64,000 nt of DNA, from positions 6,820,001 to 6,884,000 of the forward strand of contig NZ_CP070326.1 of the NCBI RefSeq assembly GCF_016917755.1, read 5' to 3'. Source of the stretch: Streptomyces noursei (lineage in GTDB: Bacteria; Actinomycetota; Actinomycetes; Streptomycetales; Streptomycetaceae). How positions within the stretch are numbered: position 1 is the first letter of the stretch; every line of letters starts with the position of its first letter. Below the pieces are notes generated by a model. That model saw only the letters and a list, made by a program, of their open reading frames with translations, was not told where the DNA came from and did no database searches. The position numbers and the translations under genes are program-made. Below, in pieces: positions 17,248-25,768 of the stretch.

Positions 17248-17288
17248 CACGGGTTGATCCACGATCGGCATGTCATGCCACGGGTTGA
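17248..17288. promoter_or_regulatory. Direct repeat and palindrome upstream of the sensor kinase gene
   Basis: CACGGGTTGA occurs at 17248-17257 and 17279-17288. Between them lies the palindrome GGCATGTCATGCC (17267-17279). This sits in the divergent space between the two-component operon and a membrane glycosyltransferase gene and is a candidate binding site for the response regulator. Inference only. Confidence 0.4.
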
Positions 17289-17368
17289 CGCCGAAGTTAG
17301 GTTGCTCGTTTGACGCCCCGTGATCCGACCGTCCATAGCCTCGTGATCAAGGCGAGGACGGGAGCGTC

Positions 17369-18985
17369 ATGAAGAGTCAACTTGCGTTTCGAAAAAGGGA
17401 ATTGGCGTCGTGTCGTGCGTCGCTGCGGGCTGCGCGCGCACCGTGGCGTTGGGACGGCGGGAACCGCGGGCACAGGAACCACGAGGTATGGGGGTGGAGC
17501 GCGTGCGCGGTCGCCGCGCTCGGCCTCGGATTGCTCACCAGCCTTCCGCCGCACCGCACGTGGGGTCTTATCGCGGCGGTCGGTTACGGCTGCGCCGCGG
17601 TGGTCACGGCGCTCCGCGCGAGACGGTGGGGCACACCGCGCGCCCCCACGATCAGCACTCGACTGCCCCTGGCGATTGCCGTGGTGGGGACGGTGGGCCT
17701 GCCGCTTCTCCTTCTCGTACTGGCCGGCAGCGCACAACTCGAAGTGGCGGTCGTCCAGCGCTCGGGCGACCTGCTGCTGCACTCCGGCAGTCCTTACATA
17801 CCCGCGCCCGCCACCGTCGCGGACTACAACCCGTACCTGCCGGGCATGGCGGTCTTCGGCCTGCCGCACGCGCTGTTCGGTGACGGGCCGTTGACGGACG
17901 CCCGATGGTGGATGGCCGGAACGTTCTTCTTGTCGACGGCCGGCGCGGTGACCACGCTCGTCCGCAGCGCTCGGGCCGCCCCCGATCACCGGACGGGGCC
18001 TCGCGGTGCATCCCGCCGAGACGGCGTGTCTGCCGCGCTGTGGCTGGCGGTCTGCCCTCTGGTGGCCCTGCCGCTGGTCGTCGGCGGCATCGACCTCCCG
18101 GTCATCGGCCTGATGTGTTGGGGACTGGCCACGGCCGGCCGCGGAAAGCCGGTGCGCGCGGGGCTCCTGCTGGGCATCGCGGCAGCGCTGAAGTGGACGG
18201 CCTGGCCCGCCCTGCCGGTCGCCCTTGCCCTCGTGGCCACCCGCCATGGCCGAGGTCAGGCCCTCACCTGTGGCGCCACCGCCATCCTCGCGGTAGCGAC
18301 AGCGGTGCTCCCCTTTTTGCTGATCGACCCCCGTGGCTTCGCCGAGAACGTCCTGGCGTTCCCGCTGGGGTTGGGGACGACGGCATCACCTGCCGAAAGC
18401 CCGCTGCCCGGGCGACTCCTGGCCGCCTACGTCCCCGGCGGGACGCTCATCGCGATGGTGCTGCTCGCGGTGGCGGCCCTCGGCATCGCCGCGTCGCTGC
18501 TGATCCGGCCGCCGCGGACGGTGCCGGCGGCGGCCGACCGTCTGGCGATGGGGCTCGCGCTCGCCATGGCACTGATGCCGGCCACCCGCTTCGGGTACCT
18601 CGTCTATCCCCTGATGCTCTGGGCATGGCCGTGCCTGGCGCATGCCCCGGCCGGATCACGCACGCCGGCCGGTCACTGCTCGCCCTTCCGGCCCCTGGTG
18701 GACTCCGCAAGGTCGGCCGCCCCACCCGGGCACTCCCGATCCGGCGCAGTTCCCCATCCGCACCAGCGTCGGGCCGACGACCGTGAACGTCGCTGCGGCG
18801 AACGACCTTTGAGCGGCCCTCCACAGACGGCGGGCGGGGCGGGGCGGGCCGGAAGCGGGCCGACCCCGAACCTGGAGAGGAGACGGCTCCATGAGCCGCA
18901 CGCTGATCGTCACCAACGACTTCCCGCCTCGCCAAGGCGGTATCGAAACCTTCGTCCATGCCATGGCCACCCGCTTCCCGCATGA
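17369..18985 (+). CDS. Membrane glycosyltransferase, GT87 (DUF2029)-like
   Basis: Up to 538 residues with about ten hydrophobic segments. Internal sequence such as SGDLLLHSGSPYIPAP and DYNPYLPGMAVFGLPHALFG matches polyprenol-phosphomannose-dependent mannosyltransferase-like GT87 proteins, which work on the outer face of the membrane. The first 30 residues have poor codon bias, so the true start may lie later. The last 100 or so residues are Pro/Arg-rich, have no membrane character and run 95 bases into the next gene, which has a strong start. A late frameshift or a natural variable tail could explain this. It pairs with the PimB-like gene, suggesting cell-surface mannan or lipid glycosylation. 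Confidence 0.72.
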   Translation: MKSQLAFRKRELASCRASLRAARAPWRWDGGNRGHRNHEVWGWSACAVAALGLGLLTSLPPHRTWGLIAAVGYGCAAVVTALRARRWGTPRAPTISTRLPLAIAVVGTVGLPLLLLVLAGSAQLEVAVVQRSGDLLLHSGSPYIPAPATVADYNPYLPGMAVFGLPHALFGDGPLTDARWWMAGTFFLSTAGAVTTLVRSARAAPDHRTGPRGASRRDGVSAALWLAVCPLVALPLVVGGIDLPVIGLMCWGLATAGRGKPVRAGLLLGIAAALKWTAWPALPVALALVATRHGRGQALTCGATAILAVATAVLPFLLIDPRGFAENVLAFPLGLGTTASPAESPLPGRLLAAYVPGGTLIAMVLLAVAALGIAASLLIRPPRTVPAAADRLAMGLALAMALMPATRFGYLVYPLMLWAWPCLAHAPAGSRTPAGHCSPFRPLVDSARSAAPPGHSRSGAVPHPHQRRADDRERRCGERPLSGPPQTAGGAGRAGSGPTPNLERRRLHEPHADRHQRLPASPRRYRNLRPCHGHPLPA

Positions 18986-20027
18986 TGCGGTGGTCGTCTA
19001 CACGTCGTCCGAACCCGGGGCACCGGCCCATGACGCCGCATTGCCCTTCCCGGTGATCCGCGATCCGGCCCCGATGCTGCTCCCTACGCACCGCATCACG
19101 TCCCGTGCCGCTGCTCTCGCCCGCCGATACGCATGTGACAGCGTGTGGTTCGGAGCCGCGGCGCCGCTCGGACTGATGGCCGCGCGACTGCGGCGGGAAA
19201 CGGGAGTGGCCAGGATCGTGGCCACCACACACGGCCACGAGGTCTGGTGGGCACGGACCCCTGGGGCTCGTCCGCTGCTCCGTAGGATCGGTGCGGCGAC
19301 GGATGCGGTGACGTACCTCGGTGCGAGCACCCGGGCACCGATAGCGGCCGCAATCGGGCCCGCCGCCGCGGGCCGCATGGCGCGACTCGTCCCCGGAGTC
19401 GATTCCGAAGCATTCCGCCCCGGGCTCGACGGGCGTGCCGTGCGCCAGCGCTACGGCCTCGCCGGACGGCGGGTGATCCTGTGTGCGGCCCGGCTCGTGC
19501 CGCGGAAGGGCCAGGACACATTGATCCGCGCGCTGACGCAGATTCGTCGCCGGGTGCCCGACGCGGTGGTGCTGCTCGTCGGCGGCGGCCCCGATGAACC
19601 GCGACTGCGCCGGCTCGTCACCACCGAGGCCCTGGACGAGGGCGTGGTCTTCGCGGGCGCCCAGCCGCACCGGACCCTCCCGGCGTTCTACGCCGCGGCC
19701 GATGTCTTCGCGATGCCGTGCCGCACCCGGCGGCGCGGACTTGAGGTCGAGGGGTTGGGAATCGTCTTCCTGGAGGCGGCGGCCGCCGGGCTCCCCGTAC
19801 TGGTCGGCGATTCGGGAGGTGCACCCGATACGGTCCGCGACGGGGAGACGGGGCACGTCATCGACGGTCGAAGCCCGGATGCCGTGGCCGAGCGGTTGAT
19901 CGCCCTGTTGACCAACCCGGAAGCCGCGCGGGCGATGGGAGAGAAGGGGCGGGCCTGGGTGGCGGAAGAGTGGGGCTGGGACCGTTCCTACGAGCGGCTG
20001 GCACGGTTGTTGGCCAGAGATCCATGA
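18891..20027 (+). CDS. Glycosyltransferase family 4, PimB-like mannosyltransferase
   Basis: The 378-residue GT4 enzyme opens with TLIVTNDFPPRQGGIETFV, which matches the PimB' phosphatidylinositol monomannoside mannosyltransferase family. The Rossmann acceptor half contains TTHGHEVWWA; the donor half has LCAARLVPRKGQDTLI, VLLVGGGPDEPRL and the E-x7-E-type GIVFLEAAAAGLPVLVG. A GGAGAGGAG site precedes ATG 18891. Actinobacterial relatives transfer mannose from GDP-mannose to phosphatidylinositol glycolipids on the cytoplasmic face. Exact acceptor not proven. Confidence 0.88.
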   Translation: MSRTLIVTNDFPPRQGGIETFVHAMATRFPHDAVVVYTSSEPGAPAHDAALPFPVIRDPAPMLLPTHRITSRAAALARRYACDSVWFGAAAPLGLMAARLRRETGVARIVATTHGHEVWWARTPGARPLLRRIGAATDAVTYLGASTRAPIAAAIGPAAAGRMARLVPGVDSEAFRPGLDGRAVRQRYGLAGRRVILCAARLVPRKGQDTLIRALTQIRRRVPDAVVLLVGGGPDEPRLRRLVTTEALDEGVVFAGAQPHRTLPAFYAAADVFAMPCRTRRRGLEVEGLGIVFLEAAAAGLPVLVGDSGGAPDTVRDGETGHVIDGRSPDAVAERLIALLTNPEAARAMGEKGRAWVAEEWGWDRSYERLARLLARDP

Positions 20028-20151
20028 GCGATCGCAGGGGGCGGGGAACCCGCCGTCCCACTCCGGCGCCGGCGACGCTGGAGACGACCGTGCGCCCGAC
20101 CGCGTACGACGAGCTGTGGCGAGGGGGCTCACGCTCGGCGCAGGCAGCGGC

Positions 20152-21213
20152 TCACACTGCCGCCTGACGCGCCCCCTCCGAAGAAGAGCTCTCGGCGCCG
20201 GCGGGCTTGCCGCCGTCCGGACCCATCCAGCCGGACTCCTGCCCCGACGCGCTTTCCCGGTCCGCCCCCCACGCCGGATCGGCGCCCGTATCCGGACCCG
20301 GTCCCGCCTTCCGCACCTGCTGATCCGCACCCTGTTCCGGAGCCGTCTCCGGCTCGCCGAACCAGGCGACCGCGACGGCCCCGGCCACAGCGACCACGAA
20401 ACCAAGGATCGCCATCCAGGCGAAGCCCGGACGAGAGGAGTCCCCCAGCCACAGCACGCCGAGGATGCCGGGCACGACGGTCTCGCCCACCACCAGAGCC
20501 GCCGTGGCCCCGTTCACCGAACCGATCTGCAGGGCGACAGTATGGAGATACATGCCGCCCATGCCCGCGACCAGGATCGCGTACAGCGCCGGATCGCCGA
20601 GGAGGGAGGGCAGATGGAACGGATCCACACCGTTCAGCACGCGTACGCCGACGCCGAGCGCGCCGAAGCCCAGGCCGGACAGCAGACCCGCGAGGATCGC
20701 CGCCCGTCCGCCGAGCAGGCGCACGATCAGGGTGCCGCCACCGATGATCACGACCGAGGCCACCAGCAGCCACCAGTGGGTGCCGATCGGGGTATGGCCG
20801 CTGCCCTCCGGCCCGGCGGCGGTGGCCAGCAGTACCAGCGCCGAGCAGACCACGCCGATGGAGACCCATTCGTTACGGGTGAGCCGGATGTTGAGGAGCT
20901 TGATGCTGAGTACGGCCGTGATCACGAGGTTGGCGCTGATCACGGTTTGCGAAAGGAACAGCGGCAGCAGCCGCGCGGCGAGCGCACCCAGCCCGAAGCC
21001 TATGAAGTCCAGCACGGTGCCGACCATGAATTCCCAGGTCACGGCTGCCTTGGCGGTGGACGACAGGCTGGGGCCGCCGTGCTGGGTGACAGCACCACCA
21101 GTTGCCTTCGCAGCCTCCCGGCGCGCGGACTTCCGCGAGCCCACCGCCTGAAGGACCGAACCGGTGCCGTAGCAGACGGACGCTGCTATGGCCGTCAGAA
21201 GGCCGATGATCAC
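20152..21213 (-). CDS. DMT-family (EamA-like) integral membrane transporter
   Basis: The 353-residue protein has about nine or ten hydrophobic helices beginning right at the N-terminus (MIIGLLTAIAASVCYGTGSV), arranged as two related halves as in drug/metabolite transporters. The last 70 residues are hydrophilic and rich in Glu/Gly/Pro, a cytoplasmic tail outside the usual domain. Substrate unknown. It converges with the glycosyltransferase gene and is followed on the same strand, 213 bases upstream, by the LOG-like gene. Confidence 0.82.
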   Translation of the reverse strand: MIIGLLTAIAASVCYGTGSVLQAVGSRKSARREAAKATGGAVTQHGGPSLSSTAKAAVTWEFMVGTVLDFIGFGLGALAARLLPLFLSQTVISANLVITAVLSIKLLNIRLTRNEWVSIGVVCSALVLLATAAGPEGSGHTPIGTHWWLLVASVVIIGGGTLIVRLLGGRAAILAGLLSGLGFGALGVGVRVLNGVDPFHLPSLLGDPALYAILVAGMGGMYLHTVALQIGSVNGATAALVVGETVVPGILGVLWLGDSSRPGFAWMAILGFVVAVAGAVAVAWFGEPETAPEQGADQQVRKAGPGPDTGADPAWGADRESASGQESGWMGPDGGKPAGAESSSSEGARQAAV

Positions 21214-21426
21214 CGAGGGCTCCGTTCGCGTGCTGCATTACCTGTTCATTACCTGGCTTGGCAGACGCGCATTTCGGGACGTGAGTTGCCTCGGCGGGCG
21301 AAAAGTTCTCCAGCCGGCGAAAGCCGGGGTACAGAACACGCGACCGTGGCGGGCTCCGGACGAGGCTCCCCGCCGGCTCCCGGGGCTCCCGCGCGGCCGT
21401 CGGGAACGGCAACCGGGGAGCGACTT

Positions 21427-22596
21427 TCAGCGATGGTCGTCAGGGTCGGTCGCGGTAGAGGTGAGGTGGGTCAGCGCCTCCGGGACATCGTCGACGGAAT
21501 CGACCAAGGCGATCCGGGCCGTCATCGGGTGTCCGGTCGCCAGCGTCCGGAGCAGGGGCCAGACAGGCAGCGTCTCCGTCCAGTACTCGCGGTCCACCAG
21601 CACCATGGGGGTCGGTCCACTGTCCGACCGGTAGTAGTTGAGGGTCGCGGCGTCGAAGACCTCCTGCACGGTCCCCGCCGCGCCGGGCAGGAACACCACA
21701 CCGGCGTTGGACCGGGCCAGCAGCCCCTCCTCGCGCAGCGCGTTCGCGAAGTACTTCGCGATGTGGGTGGCGAAGGCATGCGGAGGCTCGTGCCCATAGC
21801 ACCAGGTGGGCATGGCGATGGACGTTCCGCCGCCCGGCCGGTTCCGGAGCACTTCGTACGCGACGCTCGCCCATGCTGTGACCGAGGGCCTGACGTGCGG
21901 GGTCGTGGAGAGGAGGTCCAGCGCTTCGTCGAGCATGGCGTCCTCGAACGGCGCCGCGTACGCTCCGAGGTTCGCCGCTTCCATCGCACCGGGGCCGCCG
22001 CCGGTCGCGATGGTCAGGCCGGTGCGGCCGAGCCGGCGCCCCAGCGTGGCTGCTCCCGCATAGGCAGCGGAGCCGCGCTCCATGGCGTGCCCGCCCAGGA
22101 CCCCCACCACGCGTGCCCCGGCGAGATATTCGTCGAGAGCGTCGGAAACGGTGTCGTCGTGGATGCTGCGCAGCATGCCGGCGACCACATCGCCGGTCGC
22201 CTTCGTCTCCTGGTACCAGCGGTAGGTGCGCGCGTCCGGGGTGGCGTCGTAGCCGGCGTCGAGCAGTCCCGCGAAGAGTTCGTCCGGAGTGTAGAGCGTG
22301 CCGCGATAGGGGTCGAACGGCAGGCCCGGAGCCGGTGGGAAGACCAGGGCGCCACCGGCGCGTACCTTCACGGCGGCGTCCGGTTCCATCGCACAGCCGA
22401 GGAAGACGGCATCCGCGGTGTCCGTGGCGAGCAGGGCGAACGTACGGTCCGTCAGGTCGAGGGAGCGGATGCGATATCCGGCGAGCCTGCCGGTCGCGGC
22501 GACCCGGTCGAACTCCGCGAGCGCGCCGATCTCGCCGCCGTGCTCCTGGGAACCGAGGGGCACCGGGGGCTCTGCGCTCGACTGCACATCCGCCAT
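21427..22596 (-). CDS. LOG family-like Rossmann protein
   Basis: The 389-residue protein has an N-terminal part of about 140 residues of unknown role and then a lysine-decarboxylase-like/LOG Rossmann domain: VVGVLGGHAMERGSAAY, TIATGGGPGAMEAANLGAYA, and the active-site-like LPGAAGTVQEVFDA. In true LOG cytokinin-activating phosphoribohydrolases the last motif is PGGxGTxxE; here GG is GA, but Thr and Glu are kept. Size is about double a minimal LOG, so a different nucleotide substrate is possible. Its stop lies just ahead of the MarR-gene end on the same strand, so the two may share a transcript. Confidence 0.75.
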   Translation of the reverse strand: MADVQSSAEPPVPLGSQEHGGEIGALAEFDRVAATGRLAGYRIRSLDLTDRTFALLATDTADAVFLGCAMEPDAAVKVRAGGALVFPPAPGLPFDPYRGTLYTPDELFAGLLDAGYDATPDARTYRWYQETKATGDVVAGMLRSIHDDTVSDALDEYLAGARVVGVLGGHAMERGSAAYAGAATLGRRLGRTGLTIATGGGPGAMEAANLGAYAAPFEDAMLDEALDLLSTTPHVRPSVTAWASVAYEVLRNRPGGGTSIAMPTWCYGHEPPHAFATHIAKYFANALREEGLLARSNAGVVFLPGAAGTVQEVFDAATLNYYRSDSGPTPMVLVDREYWTETLPVWPLLRTLATGHPMTARIALVDSVDDVPEALTHLTSTATDPDDHR

Positions 22597-22597
22597 G

Positions 22598-23005
22598 CTA
22601 GGACCGCAGGGACTTCACCAGGGGGCCGAGCAGACCGTCTTCGGCGGCGGCGTCGAGAGCGGTGCGCAGAGCACTGTCGTATGTCGGGCGCGCCCTGCTC
22701 TGCATCTCGCGGCCCTCGTCGGTGATCACGCTGTAGACGCCGCGCCGGTCGTCGGGGCACAGGTCCCGGCGGGTCAGGCCGGACGACTCCAGACGCGAGG
22801 CGAGTCGGCTGACCGAACTCTGGTTGAGACCGATCAGATCGGCGAGTTCCTGCATCCGCAGTTCGCCGTCCTCCGAATCCGCGAGACGAGCCAGCGCGCG
22901 GTACTCGGAGAGGCCGAGTCGGTGATGCTGTTGCAGGGCCTTCGCCAACTCCTGCTCGATGCGTGTGTGCAGTGCTCCGAACCGGTCCCAGTGCTCCGCG
23001 TCCAT
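22598..23005 (-). CDS. MarR family transcriptional regulator
   Basis: From ATG 23005 the protein has 135 residues, standard for MarR. The winged helix-turn-helix covers about residues 30-100: LGLSEYRALARLA, MQELADLIGLNQSSVSRLASRLESSGL, then the wing with CPDDRRGVYSVITDEG. The frame extends upstream to 23107, but this would overlap the putative operator, so the shorter start is preferred. It is divergent from the Rid gene, a layout in which MarR proteins commonly control both genes. It sits one base upstream of the LOG-like gene in the same transcript. Confidence 0.88.
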   Translation of the reverse strand: MDAEHWDRFGALHTRIEQELAKALQQHHRLGLSEYRALARLADSEDGELRMQELADLIGLNQSSVSRLASRLESSGLTRRDLCPDDRRGVYSVITDEGREMQSRARPTYDSALRTALDAAAEDGLLGPLVKSLRS

Positions 23006-23121
23006 CGTTTCCGCTCTCTTCTGTTCTCTTCTGGTGTCTGGCCTGTCCGGCGTTGCTCTCCGGCGTTCCGAGGCGTTTCCCACTGAGCTCTTGACAGCAG
23101 CGTACATGCGCCTGAAACTTA

Positions 23122-23150
23122 TGTATGTGCATGCAAGGGATGCGTGTACA
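23122..23150. promoter_or_regulatory. Candidate MarR operator in divergent region
   Basis: TGTAtgtGCAT (23122-23132) and ATGCgtgTACA (23140-23150) form an imperfect inverted repeat with 7 bases between the arms. It lies between the MarR gene (start 23005) and the Rid gene (start 23173), 22 bases from the latter start, where a repressor would block the start of transcription. Candidate only. Confidence 0.5.
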
Positions 23151-23172
23151 TGGAAATGTGAGGGGGAGTGTT

Positions 23173-23595
23173 ATGTCGTCGACGGATGTCACGGAAGCGG
23201 GAAGTGCCCAGGAGATCCAGCGGATCGCGACCACACCGGACTGGTATGAGCCGTACAAGATTTCACAGGCCATCAAGGCCGGCGGACTGATCCACGTATC
23301 CGGTCAGGCGGGGATCGATGAGCAGGGGCGGACCGTCTCGGACGACTTCCTGGCCCAGGGCCGTCAGGCGTTCGCGAACGTCGGGCGGGTCCTCGCCGAG
23401 GCCGGGTCGTCGCTCGCCGATGTGGTGAAGGTCGGCATCTTCGTCACGGACATGGCCGCCGACCTCGCCCATGTCATCACCCTGCGCGAGGAGTTCTTGT
23501 CAGAGCCCTATCCCGCGGACACCTTGCTCGAAGTCTCGTCGCTGGCCCAGCCGGAGTGGCGAATAGAGGTCGAGGCCACCGCCCTCGCCCGCTGA
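23173..23595 (+). CDS. Rid family protein (YjgF/YER057c/UK114), lacking the RidA arginine
   Basis: The 140-residue protein starts at ATG 23173 after GAGGGGGAG. It has the Rid fold: ISQAIKAGGLIHVSGQAG, QGRQAFANVGRVLAEAG, DVVKVGIFVTD. In RidA the trimer-interface arginine that activates enamine substrates sits in a P-A-R-(S/T) motif; here the equivalent is YPADTLLEV, with Asp. It is therefore unlikely to be a classic 2-aminoacrylate deaminase and may belong to another Rid subgroup. Controlled probably by the divergent MarR protein. Confidence 0.88.
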   Translation: MSSTDVTEAGSAQEIQRIATTPDWYEPYKISQAIKAGGLIHVSGQAGIDEQGRTVSDDFLAQGRQAFANVGRVLAEAGSSLADVVKVGIFVTDMAADLAHVITLREEFLSEPYPADTLLEVSSLAQPEWRIEVEATALAR

Positions 23596-24586
23596 CGGCC
23601 GGGCGCGCATCCCCGTCGGTCGCTGGTCGGCCCGCACCGCGCTACGCGACTCCGTCCCGGCCGGGCGCGCCCCGACCGACCGACGCCTTTCGCCCGGCCC
23701 GGCACCGCGGCTCGACACTGGGAGAGATCCCGGTATCCGTTGTCGCCGACACCGAAGGAACCCGGACTGGCCGGGCCTCGCCGAGCCGCCAACCCAACGA
23801 CCCCACAGGCCCCAGTAACGGCGCCGACCGCATCCAGGGCATTCACCGCATCTACCGCGTCGTGTCACAGCCTGCTCGAGCCGCCCTGCCCACCCACCGG
23901 ACGGCCACCTCAACGCCCGACTTCAACCCACCAGACCGAGCAGGCCCAGCAGGGCTCCTTCTGCGTTTCCTCTGGCTGCTTCTCCGCCTTCTCCGGCCGG
24001 GCCGGCTCGCGCCCGCGGCCACACGAGCGCATCACCATCGTTTCCTGTCGCACCCCGCCACACCAGAAGGAGGCACCCGGCAAAACACCGAACGACGCAC
24101 GCACAGGGAGGAACACACAGGGAGGGAAACGCAGAGAGGAACACGTAGAGGGGAACGGACAGAACCAGCACCGGACTTCGGCACACCACGTTCCGGGGTT
24201 CCCCGTTGCCCTGCCGTCCTTCACGGCACGGCCCCTCACGACACGGCCCTTCGCGGAGCAGCCCTACGACACACAGATCCACGACACACAGCCCTATGCC
24301 GCGTCATAACTCGCCACATGGCCCTTCGACGCTGCGGACCAGGCGGCACCGGGCATCACCACCTCGACGAACACCGCCTCGACAAATGTCGCCTCAGAGA
24401 GGTACCGCCTCAAGGAACAGCGCCTCAAGGAATGTCGCCTGAAGGAGAACGTCGACTGGAGGAACGCCGCTTCACGGGACTCCGCCGCAGACATCAGCGG
24501 CTTGCGCACACTCCCATGTGCCAGGAGCTGCCCAACCCAAGTGCAACGCACGGGAGCCGGCGCGCCCGAGCTCTGCACGCCGCGAC
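23596..24586. other. Gene-poor accessory stretch of about 1 kb
   Basis: After the Rid gene there is no convincing complete gene until 24587. Several long open frames on both strands are rich in Arg/Pro/Thr, have no domain signature and do not follow the GC3 rule. From about 24060 local GC falls and a 15-base period appears, described separately. The stretch looks like decayed or recombined DNA between two conserved blocks. Confidence 0.6.
24078..24494 (-). pseudogene. Decayed pentapeptide-repeat sequence (15-bp tandem array)
   Basis: Read on the reverse strand, 24485 down to about 24078 divides into about 27 units in a 15-base register. The first units translate as AEESR-like blocks: AESRE, AAFLQ, STFSF, ATFLE, ALFLE, AVPLE, ATFVE, AVFVE, VVMPG, AAWSA, ASKGH, VASYD. 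Position 1 is Ala/Val/Ser in nearly all of them and position 3 is often Phe, as in pentapeptide-repeat proteins (A-x-F/L-x-x). Two extra bases follow the third unit and one extra base lies in the sixth; together they restore the frame. Later units carry stops (AA-stop-GC, VS-stop-GC) while keeping the period. A small frame from ATG 24494 to 24294 (66 residues) could still be made, but no ribosome binding site is seen. Confidence 0.5.
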
Positions 24587-25768
24587 TCAATGCACCAGCG
24601 GAAGCGTTGCCATCTCGGCGACGGTCCAGGTCAGGGGGCCGAGGACGAGCACGAGGGCCGTGGCGCGCAGGGCCGTGGCGCGGTGGAGGACGAAGGCGGA
24701 TGCGCCCAGCCGGCGCAGGGTGGCCGTGCTGCGGGCGCGGGCCGCCCGGGATTCGAGGGCGGAGCTCAACGCGCTGACGGTGACGCAGGCAAGGACGACC
24801 GCTGCGCCGATCGCGGTGAACGGACCGAGGGGACGGGAAGGAGCGGCTTGGTGCAGCACGCCGGCGGCGTAGACGCCGGAGGCGACCGCGCAGAGGACGC
24901 CGAGGGGGCGGCCCAGCCGGTGCGACTCCTCCTGGAGGACGCGCCCGGACAGCAGGCGCAGTGCGCCGGGACGGCCTGCGCACAGCAGTTGGCCGGACAG
25001 ATAGACCAGGCCGGGGCCGGCCAGTACGAGACCGATGGCGGCGAGGGCCCAGCCGGCCAGGATGCCCGGCGGGCTGCCGATCAGCCGACCGGAGAGGGGC
25101 AGGAGTTCGCCGGCGGCGCCGGCGGCGGGGCTGGTGTATGCCTCGATGGCCAGACCCGCCGCGGCCAGGGCGACACCCCAGGGGAGACCTGAGGGGGCTT
25201 CGGTGGTCGAAGGAGTGTCGGTGTCGACGGCGCCCGCTTCGGTGCGGGGCCGGAGCGAGAAGGCGGTGGCCACGGCTGCGGTCAGCGGGATGACGGAGAT
25301 CAGCATGAGGGCGCCGATCCACGGCAGCGGGTGACCGGCGCCGAGCAAACCGGAGTCGATGGCGCGGGAGCCGGTGGCGGTGCCGGAGGCGGCGGTGCCC
25401 AGGTCGCCGCGGAGGGCCAGGAAGACGACGAGCGAGAGGAGGACGCCGAGGGCGCAGAAGAGGGCGGTGGAGGTTGCGGCGAGCAGGGTGAGCCGGAACG
25501 GGCCGAGGCCGGCGGCGGCCATGCCGCGCTGCAGCCGGGCGGCCGGGTCCGTACGGGCCATGGACACCGCGAGTTGGGCGGTGGCGGCGAGCGGGGCGGT
25601 GCACCACAGGAGCCGGGCCAGGGAGTCGCCGGCCGTGGCGGGGTGGGCGGCGGCGTGGCCCAGGGCGGCCAGCACCAGGAAGCCGGTGCCGGCCGCGGCG
25701 GCGGTGACGAGGAGACGGCGCAGCAGGACGAGGGGGTGGGTGCCGCGGGCTAGACGGAGAGCGAGCAC
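24587..25768 (-). CDS. ABC transporter permease-like membrane protein
   Basis: This 393-residue protein has about eight to ten hydrophobic segments and no soluble domain of note. It overlaps the ATPase gene by 19 bases and must be the membrane partner. It lacks the FtsX/MacB core motif I would look for in lipoprotein exporters, so the subfamily is uncertain. Small-residue-rich loops (for example DTDTPSTTEAP around residue 180) separate the halves. An export function, perhaps for a peptide or lipid, is an inference from its being an ATPase-plus-permease pair without a binding protein. Confidence 0.72.
   Translation of the reverse strand: MLALRLARGTHPLVLLRRLLVTAAAAGTGFLVLAALGHAAAHPATAGDSLARLLWCTAPLAATAQLAVSMARTDPAARLQRGMAAAGLGPFRLTLLAATSTALFCALGVLLSLVVFLALRGDLGTAASGTATGSRAIDSGLLGAGHPLPWIGALMLISVIPLTAAVATAFSLRPRTEAGAVDTDTPSTTEAPSGLPWGVALAAAGLAIEAYTSPAAGAAGELLPLSGRLIGSPPGILAGWALAAIGLVLAGPGLVYLSGQLLCAGRPGALRLLSGRVLQEESHRLGRPLGVLCAVASGVYAAGVLHQAAPSRPLGPFTAIGAAVVLACVTVSALSSALESRAARARSTATLRRLGASAFVLHRATALRATALVLVLGPLTWTVAEMATLPLVH

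Noticed and set aside
24078..24494. CRISPR array
   Set aside because: Units are contiguous 15-mers without spacers, diverge from each other, and no cas gene is nearby.
23556..24872. Forward open frame of 438 codons across the gene-poor stretch
   Set aside because: It starts inside the Rid gene, runs antisense into the permease gene, and consists mainly of Arg/Thr/Pro/His runs.
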